In this document: piece by piece, positions 35,767 through 43,892 of the stretch | Layout: each line of letters opens with the position of its first letter | How positions within the stretch are numbered: the first letter of the stretch is position 1 | Assembly: GCF_947331445.1 (NCBI RefSeq) | Contig: NZ_CAMZOG010000011.1 | Span: 1 to 64,000, forward strand | Length of the DNA stretch: 64,000 bases | Direction: 5' to 3' | DNA from: Parendozoicomonas sp. Alg238-R29 | GTDB taxonomy: Bacteria; Pseudomonadota; Gammaproteobacteria; Pseudomonadales; Endozoicomonadaceae | Notes under the pieces: model-generated | What the model was told of the DNA's origin: nothing | Databases searched by the model: none | The model's input: the letters and a program-made list of their open reading frames with translations, nothing else | Position numbers and translations under genes: made by a program

Positions 35767-36396
35767 TTAGAAACGCACCTCCGGCTTATCCTGGGTCAGA
35801 TGGCTGAATACCTGACCTTTAGGAGCAATGCCCTGAATCTTTAACTCTTCGCTATTGGGGAAGGTGGTGAAGAATGTTGTCCCCAGACTGTTCAGCTTTT
35901 TGATGTCGGAACACTGATAAACGTAAGTGGCTTCAATATCCATGTGTTGACTCTCATCATGTTCGTCAGGCTTTTGGGCGTGATGTTCATCGTGTTCGTG
36001 TTCATCATGCTTCTCGGCATGGTGCTCATCGTGGCCGTGCTCATTATGTGTCTCAGCATGACCGTTCTCGGCTCCGGGGATTTTGGCTTCTACCAGCTTA
36101 CAGGACGCAGCGGGAGTGAACCTCCACAGATCAGCAGAGCCCAGCTGCTTGTAGGCTTCCTCCAGTTTGTGGTGTTGTTCTTCTGTGGTAATTGTTTCAA
36201 AACCAAGAATATCAAAGCCCGGAGTTTTGAGTTCCAGATAAATCTGGTTGCCCTCGATAGCGAAATTCAATCCACCTTCGCCATGGATATGTGCGTCAGC
36301 ATGGCGGGTGTGGCTTTCAGCCGATGCGCCCATAGATACTGTGGCCCATGCAATAACTGCTGCCAGACGGGCAGCCTTTGGGGAAAAGTGTCCCAT
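35767..36396 (-). CDS. zrgA: ZrgA-family zinc-binding periplasmic protein (DUF2796)
   Basis: A 209-residue exported protein with an N-terminal signal (ends near SMGASAES). The DUF2796 core is HADAHIHGEGGLNFAIEGNQ, ELKTPGFDILGFE and CSDIKKLNSLGTTFF. Between Cys118-type and Cys160-type positions lies a His/Asp/Glu-rich loop with repeated HDEHHAE and HDEHEHDEH units, a plausible zinc sponge. ZrgA in Vibrio cholerae is part of ZrgABCDE zinc uptake. The upstream Zur-box match supports the zinc role. Confidence 0.85.
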   Translation of the reverse strand: MGHFSPKAARLAAVIAWATVSMGASAESHTRHADAHIHGEGGLNFAIEGNQIYLELKTPGFDILGFETITTEEQHHKLEEAYKQLGSADLWRFTPAASCKLVEAKIPGAENGHAETHNEHGHDEHHAEKHDEHEHDEHHAQKPDEHDESQHMDIEATYVYQCSDIKKLNSLGTTFFTTFPNSEELKIQGIAPKGQVFSHLTQDKPEVRF

Positions 36397-36433
36397 GTTT
36401 CACTCCAGATAATTTTAAGGTCGTTTTAATGAA

Positions 36434-36820
36434 TCAGGTGACCGTAATCGGAGGTGCACGGGTGACCCTGCTGGTCGGTGTTTTTGCTGAGAGTGGTGTG
36501 CGCTCCACCTCAACCTGTTGGGGGGGGCGTAAAACGACATGTGTACCCACGCCGTAAACAACGGGGGATGTTTGAGCAAATAGTTTACAGGTTGTGCTGT
36601 GATGCTGATCCGAGTGCCAGTGCTCGGCGTGATCTTCAAGGCTCAGCGATTGATAGAGTTCAACAAAGGCGGGTGCAAAACTTGTTTCCGGTGTATTGGA
36701 ATCGTTATGGCTGTGGCTAACGGAATAGAGGGCAACACATAGATAAACAATCACAAGCAGCGAGCCTTGGAAAGGACGCTTATATAAGTTGTTTGCCGTT
36801 TTCTCTATGCTGGAAATCAT
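36434..36820 (-). CDS. Small His-rich membrane protein at the head of the zinc operon
   Basis: A 128-residue protein with one N-terminal helix (about 20-36: LLVIVYLCVALYSVS). It is followed by SHSHND, then HAEHWHSDQHHSTTCK, a His/Cys cluster suited to metal binding, and a Pro/Thr-rich end. It resembles small DUF2946-like proteins found beside metal transporters, but I cannot assign a family firmly. It is the first gene after the Zur-box match, and 37 bases separate it from zrgA. Confidence 0.65.
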   Translation of the reverse strand: MISSIEKTANNLYKRPFQGSLLVIVYLCVALYSVSHSHNDSNTPETSFAPAFVELYQSLSLEDHAEHWHSDQHHSTTCKLFAQTSPVVYGVGTHVVLRPPQQVEVERTPLSAKTPTSRVTRAPPITVT

Positions 36821-36892
36821 GAAACCTGCTTTGTTCTGTTCCGCTCTGAATAGAACTCGCAGTCATAGGCTGTGAGTTGATCAGAATGCGGA

Positions 36893-36907
36893 TGTTACAA
36901 TATAACA
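36893..36907 (-). promoter_or_regulatory. Probable Zur box
   Basis: TGTTACAATATAACA, an almost perfect palindrome with arms TGTTA/TAACA, closely matches the gammaproteobacterial Zur site (TGTTATANTATAACA type). It lies about 75 bases before the first gene of the minus-strand zinc operon. Read on that strand it overlaps a TATATT -10-like element, which suits repression by Zur-Zn. Confidence 0.75.
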
Positions 36908-36930
36908 GGTTTCATTTTGATGAAAGTGGG

Positions 36931-37836
36931 TTATGCCTCAGTTTGGGCTTCAAGTTGTTGAAGTAACATATCCAGCTTTGGTGTTTTTATGCCAGCCTGT
37001 TTTGCGACCTTCAAAGGGTTTCTATAGATATATTCCAGTTCCAGCGGTTTTTGAGAGCGATAATCCAAAAGCATACTGGGCAGGTAATCTTTCATTTTGT
37101 CGGTATTGTCCAGCATGTTGTCAGCCAAAGAGGGATCAAGGCTGATGCCTTCGCTTTGTGCGCAAGCAATGACTTCCAGCATCAGGTCTTTAATCAGGGC
37201 ACGGCTGGAGGGGTGGGCCATAATGGGGCCGGTGGATTGATCCAGCATCACAGACAGTCCGTTGTATGGCATATTCCACACAAGCTTTTCCCAGCGAGCC
37301 CGGGTCAGGTTGTCGGATTTCTGAATGGGAATGCCGGCTTGTTCCAGCTTGTTGCTCCAGATCTCATAAGAGGGCTGATCTTCTGGCCGAAAAGCTCCAA
37401 GACGAATGGCGCCATAATCCAGGTGAGAGATATGTCCGGGACCAATCTTGTTACTGCAGACAAAACAGAGTCCACCGAGAATATTGACAGCGGGAAATTT
37501 CTCCGCAATTTGCTGCTCAAGCCCAAGTCCATTTTGCAGGATTAAAACTGTCAATCCTGGATGAGCCATTTTTTCCAGGGTGTCGAATAGCACAGATACA
37601 TGGGTTGTTTTCAGTCCAACGAGCAGCAGGTCACATTCTGGAAGTTGTGCCACGTTGGCATAAACGTCTGGATTTGAAATACGAAAGTCACCAAATACGG
37701 AATCAACTTTCAAACCGTTTTGTTGCACATGATCTCTGTCGCTATTAAGCAGCCAGCAGACCTGCTCTCCCGCTTGAGCCAGCATACCACCATACAACCC
37801 GCCAACAGCTCCGCCACCCAGTACTGCAACTGTCAT
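36931..37836 (-). CDS. 2-dehydropantoate 2-reductase family protein (PanE-like)
   Basis: A 301-residue NADPH-dependent reductase. It has the N-terminal Rossmann motif AVLGGGAVGGLYGGMLAQAG, the VGLKTTH block, LQNGLG and a C-terminal helical domain with the catalytic-lysine region LTRARWEKLVWNMPYN. Ketopantoate reduction (pantothenate synthesis) is the family reaction, but many members act on other 2-oxoacids, so the symbol is withheld. The frame extends to 37881, yet ATG 37836 has AGGA five bases upstream and gives the family start. Confidence 0.82.
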   Translation of the reverse strand: MTVAVLGGGAVGGLYGGMLAQAGEQVCWLLNSDRDHVQQNGLKVDSVFGDFRISNPDVYANVAQLPECDLLLVGLKTTHVSVLFDTLEKMAHPGLTVLILQNGLGLEQQIAEKFPAVNILGGLCFVCSNKIGPGHISHLDYGAIRLGAFRPEDQPSYEIWSNKLEQAGIPIQKSDNLTRARWEKLVWNMPYNGLSVMLDQSTGPIMAHPSSRALIKDLMLEVIACAQSEGISLDPSLADNMLDNTDKMKDYLPSMLLDYRSQKPLELEYIYRNPLKVAKQAGIKTPKLDMLLQQLEAQTEA

Positions 37837-38156
37837 AGTTATCCTGTCATTTCGATTCTTGGATTTATTAAAGGCTGACACTTCTTTACTGAATCGGCAA
37901 GTTCATAAGCTGGTTCGGAGTATCAATAATAAACGTGGGGTGGTGTTCATCCGTGGTTGCCTATTCGGTAAAGAATTCATACAGCGGTGAGCCGATATGT
38001 TTGCCCAGTTGTGATTTCGGTTTTGGTATGTGGTTAAAATGGTTCAAGGCATGGTTAAGGGAAAAGAACAGTCAGTCTGTCATTTCTCGTAAATGACTCT
38101 GAGCCTTTAATGCTTTATAAAACACGGATCAAATCGAATAATAAAAAGGTATATTC

Positions 38157-38777
38157 ATGAACAGGCGTTGGTTTCTGGCAACAACAGCATTGGCTGTTTC
38201 CGGATTTGCCACATCTGTTATTGCCCGTCTGGGGCAGGATCAGAATGCCCATCTTGCTCTGGGGCCATCGATTACCGAGCAGCCGCAGTCTTTTTTCTCA
38301 GATGATCAACGGGCACTGGTTGCTCAAATTACAGAAACAATTATTCCTCGCACAGATACCCCCGGTGCCATTGATGCTGGTGTTCCGGTTTTTGTGGAGT
38401 CTATGGTTGCTGAATGGCTGGTAGAGAAGGAAAAAAATATATTTCTTCAAGGACTGGAGCAGGTTACCCGTTTAAGTCAGCAGGATTATCAAAAGAGTTT
38501 CACCGAGTTGGATGCAAGCCAGCGCACTCGTATTCTCGAAATACTGGAGAAAGAAGCCAGTGATTCGCCATGGTACAACTTTGGGAATGTACAAAGGGAT
38601 TTTGTAGAGGGTGCACCGTTTATCTGTCAGATCAAAGAACTGACCATCTTTGGTTTTTACTCATCGGAAGTTGGAGCCAAGGAAACCTTGCGGCATAACC
38701 CCATGCCAATGTCGTTTGATGGTGAATATGGGCTTGATGAAGGTGAAAGCACCTGGTCAACAATTCGTGTGATGTAG
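38157..38777 (+). CDS. Gluconate 2-dehydrogenase subunit 3-like protein
   Basis: A 206-residue protein with a Tat-like N-terminus (MNRRWFLATTALAVSGFAT; an RR pair, though not a full twin-arginine consensus). The core block FSDDQRALVAQITETIIPRT with DTPGAIDAGVPVF is the hallmark of the family. These small subunits pair with GMC flavoproteins and help their export. The GMC gene follows nine bases after the stop. An AAGG ribosome site precedes the ATG. Confidence 0.88.
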   Translation: MNRRWFLATTALAVSGFATSVIARLGQDQNAHLALGPSITEQPQSFFSDDQRALVAQITETIIPRTDTPGAIDAGVPVFVESMVAEWLVEKEKNIFLQGLEQVTRLSQQDYQKSFTELDASQRTRILEILEKEASDSPWYNFGNVQRDFVEGAPFICQIKELTIFGFYSSEVGAKETLRHNPMPMSFDGEYGLDEGESTWSTIRVM

Positions 38778-38786
38778 GGACTTACC

Positions 38787-40484
38787 ATGATTGCTGATAA
38801 AAATCGTATGTATGATGCCATCGTCGTGGGTTCCGGAATTACCGGAGGCTGGGCAGCAAAAGAACTCACTGAAAAAGGCTTAAATGTTCTGGTACTGGAA
38901 CGTGGGCCAGATAAAAAACATGGTCTTGATTATATTGGTGAGCACGCGCCTCCCTGGCAGGTGCCGTTTGCTAATAAAGCAGACCGGGAAGAGAATCAGC
39001 GGGATTACCCAATCCAAAGTCAGTGTTACGCCTTTGATGCCACTACCCGGCATTTCTTTAATAATGATCGTGACAATCCATACATTTACGATGAGAGCAA
39101 ACCTTATCGCTGGACTCGTGCCAACGGTGTAGGCGGGCGCTCAACTATCTGGGGCCGGCAGACCTATCGCTGGAGTGACATGGACTTTGAGGCCAATGCC
39201 AGGGATGGACACGGTACTGACTGGCCTATTCGCTATAGTGATATCAAAGACTGGTACAGCTATGTTGAAAAATTTGTTGGTATCAGCGGTCAGAAGGAAG
39301 GTTTAGCTGAGTTGCCTGATAGTGAGTTTCAGCCGCCCATGGAAATGTATGCTCTGGAAAAAACGATAAAAGCCAGATTAAAGGATAAAATGCCGGAGCT
39401 GACCCTGACTATGGGGCGCACAGCTATTCTCACAGAAAACCTTGGGAGCAGAGCGGCCTGTCATTATTGCGGCCCTTGTCCACGGGGGTGTTCCACCGGC
39501 AGTTATTTCAGTTCCCAGAGTTCAACTTTGCCTGCGGCGCAAGCCACCGGTCGTTTAACCTTACGCTCTGGCAGCGTGGTTGAACGTTTGGAGTATGACT
39601 CAAAAACCAACCGGGTTTCTGGTGTAAGAGTCATTGATGTGGAAACGAAAGAGCCGATCACTTACCGTTCCAAACTGGTTTTCCTCTGTGCTTCAACGCT
39701 GGCCAGTACCCAGATTTTGTTGAACTCTAAATCTGAACACTTTCCTGATGGTATGGCTAATTCCAGTGGTGTTTTGGGTCATTATCTGATGGATCATATC
39801 AAGGTGCAGCACTTTGGAGTGTTTGCCGATGATATCGATAAATATTATCTTGGCTTTCGTCCAACGGGTTCCTATATTCCTCGCTTTAAAAATCTGGGCA
39901 ATAGACGAGAGGAAAATTTTCTAAGAGGTTATGGCATCCAGACTGATGTTGTTCGTCCGGACTGGCGTTTTCACTTCAACCAGAAAGGTTTTGGTGTTGA
40001 TTTGAAGGAAACGCTGCGTAAACCAGCTCCATATTGGGTTTGGGTATTGGGTGCCTTTGGAGAGAACCTTCCCAGTTATAACAACCGGGCATTAGTGGAT
40101 GAAACTCGCCCCGATCGGTTTGGTATTCCGCAGCTGCGCATGGATATGGCCTTTGGAGATAATGAGCAGCGTATGGCGAAAGATATTCAGCGGTCAGCAG
40201 ATCGTATTTATCGTGCAGCGGGTGCCGTGTATATGGAAACCAATGCCAACCTCAGTACGCCAGGCAGCAGTATTCATGAAATGGGGACGGCCCGCATGGG
40301 GCGTGATCCGAAAGTTTCTGTGCTGAATGGTTGGAATCAATCTCACGATATTCCCAATCTGTTCGTCACTGATGGTGCTTGTATGGCGTCATCATCTTGC
40401 GTAAACCCATCACTGACTTATATGGCATTGACCGCCAGAGCTTGTGATTATGCAGTGAAAGAGTTGCGTAAGGGTGTTATCTAA
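38787..40484 (+). CDS. GMC-family oxidoreductase, probable glycoside 3-dehydrogenase
   Basis: A 565-residue flavoprotein. FAD binding: AIVVGSGITGGWAAKELTEK (about 10-29). ANGVGGRSTIWGRQTYRW is the second FAD/active-site block, and CHYCGPCPRGC is a Cys cluster typical of this subfamily. The C-terminus holds SSIHEMGTARMG, then NLFVTDGACMASSSCVNPSL, with the catalytic His near the latter. With the subunit-3 gene upstream and ThuA downstream, it fits oxidation of sugars at C3. A dedicated cytochrome c subunit is not seen here. Confidence 0.85.
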   Translation: MIADKNRMYDAIVVGSGITGGWAAKELTEKGLNVLVLERGPDKKHGLDYIGEHAPPWQVPFANKADREENQRDYPIQSQCYAFDATTRHFFNNDRDNPYIYDESKPYRWTRANGVGGRSTIWGRQTYRWSDMDFEANARDGHGTDWPIRYSDIKDWYSYVEKFVGISGQKEGLAELPDSEFQPPMEMYALEKTIKARLKDKMPELTLTMGRTAILTENLGSRAACHYCGPCPRGCSTGSYFSSQSSTLPAAQATGRLTLRSGSVVERLEYDSKTNRVSGVRVIDVETKEPITYRSKLVFLCASTLASTQILLNSKSEHFPDGMANSSGVLGHYLMDHIKVQHFGVFADDIDKYYLGFRPTGSYIPRFKNLGNRREENFLRGYGIQTDVVRPDWRFHFNQKGFGVDLKETLRKPAPYWVWVLGAFGENLPSYNNRALVDETRPDRFGIPQLRMDMAFGDNEQRMAKDIQRSADRIYRAAGAVYMETNANLSTPGSSIHEMGTARMGRDPKVSVLNGWNQSHDIPNLFVTDGACMASSSCVNPSLTYMALTARACDYAVKELRKGVI

Positions 40485-40520
40485 AGAGTTATTTTAAGAG
40501 CTATTTTAAGAGCCAGGAAA

Positions 40521-41360
40521 ATGATAAAAACAATTGCCTACAAACTCTTGATTGTACTAGGGCTGCTTGCTCTGACAGCAGCTTTATTTGTTGTGTATCA
40601 GCTATGGAAATATGAGCTGTTCAAAACTCCGGTTTATGAAACTGAGGCACCACAACTGCCTGCCTTTGAGCAGGATGTTCAAGTCCTGATGTTTTCCAAG
40701 ACCAATAGCTACCGTCACTTGGAAGCAATTCCTGCTGCTGAAAAGTTATTTGATGAATTTGCCAACAGTAATGGCTGGGATCTTTACATTACCGAGAATG
40801 CTGCGGTTCATAATCCGGAGTTGTTAAGTCATTTTGATTTAATTATCTGGAATAACGTCACCGGCGATGTCTTAACTCAAAATCAGCGTGTTACGCTTCA
40901 ATCCTATATGGAGAAGGGCGGTAAGTTTCTTGGGCTTCACGGTACGGGCGGTAATGAAGAGTATGAGTGGCAGTGGGTGCCCGATAACTTGATTAGAGCG
41001 CAGTTCACCGGTCATCCTGTGTTTCCCCAGTTTCGGGATGCCACATTAATTACTGAAGATCTGATTCATCCGGCCACAGCGCATATGCCGAAAACCAAAC
41101 TCTGGTATGAGGAATGGTACAGCTTTGAGAAAAGTCCTCGGGGATATGGCGCAGACATTCTGATTACTGTAGATGAGACTGAGTATCAGGTGCCTGAAAA
41201 ATTAAAGATGGGCAGAGATCATCCTCTGGTCTGGCACCATAAAGTTGGTAAAGGTACGGTCTTTTACTCAGCGCTGGGGCATAGGGCTGAGGCTTATCAG
41301 GATAAAGACTATCGGGCTTTACTTGGTTCCGCTTCGCTTTGGTTGCTTCAACAGCAATAA
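40521..41360 (+). CDS. ThuA-domain protein, membrane-anchored
   Basis: A 279-residue protein with an N-terminal anchor helix (about 7-27) followed by a ThuA domain: VQVLMFSKTNSYRHLEAIPA, LIIWNNVTGDVL, GGKFLGLHGTGGNEEYEW, HPLVWHHKVGKGTVFYSALG. ThuA proteins form a glutamine-amidotransferase-like fold and are linked to 3-keto-disaccharide metabolism. Location next to a GMC glycoside oxidase module supports a periplasmic sugar-derivative role. A duplicated GAGCTATTTTAAGAG-like stretch lies in the 36-base spacer before it. Confidence 0.82.
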   Translation: MIKTIAYKLLIVLGLLALTAALFVVYQLWKYELFKTPVYETEAPQLPAFEQDVQVLMFSKTNSYRHLEAIPAAEKLFDEFANSNGWDLYITENAAVHNPELLSHFDLIIWNNVTGDVLTQNQRVTLQSYMEKGGKFLGLHGTGGNEEYEWQWVPDNLIRAQFTGHPVFPQFRDATLITEDLIHPATAHMPKTKLWYEEWYSFEKSPRGYGADILITVDETEYQVPEKLKMGRDHPLVWHHKVGKGTVFYSALGHRAEAYQDKDYRALLGSASLWLLQQQ

Positions 41361-41368
41361 AATAGCTC

Positions 41369-41677
41369 TTATGTTAACTGAGATTGGTTTGTATCAGCGA
41401 CACTCTCACGACGAGAGTGTCGCAGAATACGCCAAAGAATCATTGTCCCACCTACAAAACACCCACTGGCAATAATCGCTAGCTCATAGTGTTCCCAGCG
41501 AGGCAAATAAACGGATGCGACCTTGAAGCCAGAATAAAGCCAGTAAATGAACTCGATTTCTACAGCATGGTAAAGCTCGAAAAAGAAACTGCTGGTGGCG
41601 GGTAGAAGGAAGTACAGGTAGCAGGCTGTTGCAATGGTGACAGCAAGCGGAAGTTTCAACGATATTTGACCAGCCAT
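41369..41677 (-). CDS. Hypothetical two-helix membrane protein
   Basis: A 102-residue protein with a probable membrane segment near the N-terminus (about 10-32) and another at 68-86, ending in a charged tail (RILRHSRRESVADTNQSQLT). The tail codons contain a perfect 11-bp hairpin (41397-41423). The ribosome site is weak. It is convergent with the ThuA gene, eight bases apart. No family is recognised. Confidence 0.5.
   Translation of the reverse strand: MAGQISLKLPLAVTIATACYLYFLLPATSSFFFELYHAVEIEFIYWLYSGFKVASVYLPRWEHYELAIIASGCFVGGTMILWRILRHSRRESVADTNQSQLT
41397..41423. repeat. Perfect 11-bp inverted repeat
   Basis: GCGACACTCTC (41397-41407), loop ACGAC, then the exact complement (41413-41423). 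It lies inside the 3' end of the small membrane protein gene and just after the ThuA stop. No U-tract on either side, so its role as terminator is uncertain. Confidence 0.7.
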
Positions 41678-41743
41678 TATAAATTCTTTTGTTATTATTG
41701 GTTTCTGGAGAGATTCTTATTATCACTTGTCTGCCCTTATGAA

Positions 41744-41763
41744 ACTAGGGGGCGTTCTCAATT
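41744..41763 (+). repeat. Copy 1 of a dispersed 20-base sequence
   Basis: ACTAGGGGGCGTTCTCAATT, identical to the reverse complement of 52830-52849. Both lie in spacers. It may be the end of an insertion element or a short mobile repeat. Confidence 0.6.
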
Positions 41764-41856
41764 AAGCATACGACGCAGTGGCGCTGAAAGCTGCCAGGTC
41801 TCTTACAGCTGGCTGCTTTTATAGCCACTGAGCCGAAGACAAAACCTCAACCGGCT

Positions 41857-43428
41857 CTAGCCTCGTGGTTGTTTAGCTTCCCCCTCCAACTTCATACCCG
41901 TCACTGCCAGCTTCAATAATTTAACAGGACTTTTGGTAAACAAGACCTCGATCAATTTATCGAAAATTCGGTACTTTTTCATGGTGTACGGATACCAGTT
42001 CGGCTCGATGATACCGCTCTGCTTATCAATCAGAATGGATTTGCTGCGGGTAAAGGCCCGTAAGCCTTCAGCGCCTTTTGCGCGGCCAAATCCACTTTCT
42101 TTTTGACCACCAAAGGGCAGGGCGGGGTTACCCTCAGTAAGCATTACGTTGTTGATAGAAACTGCGCCTACTTCGATAGCCCGAGCAACCCGCTCAGCAC
42201 GGTTCAGGTTTTTACTCCACACGCTGGCAGAGAGGCCGTACTGAAAACTGTTGGTTTCCCGGATTACATCCTTTTCACTGCTGAAACGATAAACAGGGAT
42301 CAACGGGCCAAATGTTTCTTCGGTATGCAGCTGCATATCGGGGGTAATGTCAGTAATCACAGTGGGCAGGTAGAAGTTATCTCCCAGGCGTGCGCCTCCG
42401 GTAAGAATCTTTGCCCCTTTGCTGCGGGCATCTTCCACATGCTGTTCAATAATATTCAGCTGGAAACCCGCAGTTATAGCACCGATATCGGAATCACCAC
42501 GATCTCCAGTGTTAACGACCAGCTTCTCGGTTTCAGTAACGAGCTGTTTTACAAACTCATCGTAAATGGAATCGTGGATGTAGAGTCGCTCAACGGATGT
42601 GCAGGATTGTCCGGCATTGGTCAATGCGCCCCAGAGAGCACCTGCAACGGTGCGCTTAAGATTCACATCGTCAAAAACAATCATCTGGTCTTTGCCACCC
42701 AGTTCCATTTCAGCAGGAATCAGCAGGTCAGAAGCCTGACGAAGAATGCGTTTTCCTGTGCGGGTTGAGCCGGTAAAGAATATTTTGTCTGGTCGGGCTG
42801 CAATCAGCTGCTGGGCAGTTATGCCGGTTCCATAAGCTACCTGAACCGCACGTTTGATCAGCGGAGAAGCAGCAAGAACCTCTTCAAGTAAACCTTGCAG
42901 TGGGGTTTGCTCAGAAGGTTTTAAGATCACCGCATTGCCAGCCAGAAAAGCACCGAGAGAGAACGTCATCGCGATATGGAACGGATAATTCCATGGGGCG
43001 ACTTTCAGTATTACGCCGTAAGGTTCGTGGAAAATTCGTGACTTTTTGCCAAGCAGGGTAATGGGGGTGGCGACCTTTTCGTCTTTAAGAATTTTCGGGG
43101 CGTTATGAACATTCCACTCAAGATTGTCTAATACTCCCATGATTTCTGAAACCAGGGCATCAGTACGGGTTTTGCCGGTTTCGTCGCAGATGCGGTCAAC
43201 AATATGATCCCGGTTGTCACGGATGTAATCCATCACCTGTTCAACAGCATGTTGGCGCTGTTTCAATGGTGTTTGCCGTAACTCCCTGGCAACGGTACGA
43301 GCCTGCTCAAACAGGGTGTTGACCCCTTCTTGCCCGGATTCCTGGAGCTGGTAAACAGTTTGTCCGGTGACTGCTGAGCAAACAGGAATGGATGATGTGT
43401 CGTGTATAAGGGTTGTCTGTTCGCTCAT
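41857..43428 (-). CDS. NAD(P)-dependent aldehyde dehydrogenase
   Basis: A 523-residue aldehyde dehydrogenase. Seen are VAPWNYPFHIAM (Asn169-type oxyanion residue), FTGSTRTGKRIL, MELGGKDQMIV with the general base Glu and NAGQSCTSVERLY with the nucleophilic Cys. The C-terminal extension (about 470-523) is basic-hydrophobic and may associate with membrane. It overlaps the upstream subunit-3-like gene by four bases, so it most likely oxidises the aldehyde made by the GMC enzyme of the same operon. Chain length preference is unknown. Confidence 0.9.
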   Translation of the reverse strand: MSEQTTLIHDTSSIPVCSAVTGQTVYQLQESGQEGVNTLFEQARTVARELRQTPLKQRQHAVEQVMDYIRDNRDHIVDRICDETGKTRTDALVSEIMGVLDNLEWNVHNAPKILKDEKVATPITLLGKKSRIFHEPYGVILKVAPWNYPFHIAMTFSLGAFLAGNAVILKPSEQTPLQGLLEEVLAASPLIKRAVQVAYGTGITAQQLIAARPDKIFFTGSTRTGKRILRQASDLLIPAEMELGGKDQMIVFDDVNLKRTVAGALWGALTNAGQSCTSVERLYIHDSIYDEFVKQLVTETEKLVVNTGDRGDSDIGAITAGFQLNIIEQHVEDARSKGAKILTGGARLGDNFYLPTVITDITPDMQLHTEETFGPLIPVYRFSSEKDVIRETNSFQYGLSASVWSKNLNRAERVARAIEVGAVSINNVMLTEGNPALPFGGQKESGFGRAKGAEGLRAFTRSKSILIDKQSGIIEPNWYPYTMKKYRIFDKLIEVLFTKSPVKLLKLAVTGMKLEGEAKQPRG

Positions 43429-43892
43429 AGCGGGCGTTCTTCCTGAGTTTTATTTTTGGCGTTAGGTATATCTGGTTTACATGACACGTGGTAATCCATG
43501 ACGTGATGGACGCGATTGGGCCGGTAAGGGTTGCCCTGCCCTGCGTAATAAAGCGTGAAAACGATCCCCCGTAACCCGAATAACAGAAGACGTAGCTGAG
43601 AAGCTAAAGCGTCACTCCACTTTGGCATATTGTCTGCCTTCTGCAGAGATTCCAGTAACCACCGCAATGCTGAGAGAGGTAGAAAGCTCAGTAAGGTCAG
43701 AACCAGTTTTAAGGATTTCAGGTCACTTTCTGGCGTGGGTTCCAGCATGGTATCGATATTGTACAGGCACCCCGATTCAGAAAAGGATGGGAAGTCATTA
43801 TCTGAGGGAACCATAATGTCGCCAATACGACAGACTGCCTGTAGCTGTCGTTGGTTCAGGTGTTGGGAGGTTGTGTATGTTGTGGTGCTCAC
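43425..43892 (-). CDS. Small GMC-associated protein (gluconate 2-dehydrogenase subunit 3-like)
   Basis: A 155-residue protein with the block LQAVCRIGDIMVPSDNDFPS, which recalls the start of subunit-3 domains (AVxxxI.P.D), and a hydrophobic middle (SLKLVLTLLSFLPLSALRWLL). It lacks a signal peptide. It overlaps the GMC gene upstream and the aldehyde dehydrogenase downstream by four bases each. The assignment rests on this motif and on context, and is moderate. Confidence 0.7.
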   Translation of the reverse strand: MSTTTYTTSQHLNQRQLQAVCRIGDIMVPSDNDFPSFSESGCLYNIDTMLEPTPESDLKSLKLVLTLLSFLPLSALRWLLESLQKADNMPKWSDALASQLRLLLFGLRGIVFTLYYAGQGNPYRPNRVHHVMDYHVSCKPDIPNAKNKTQEERPL

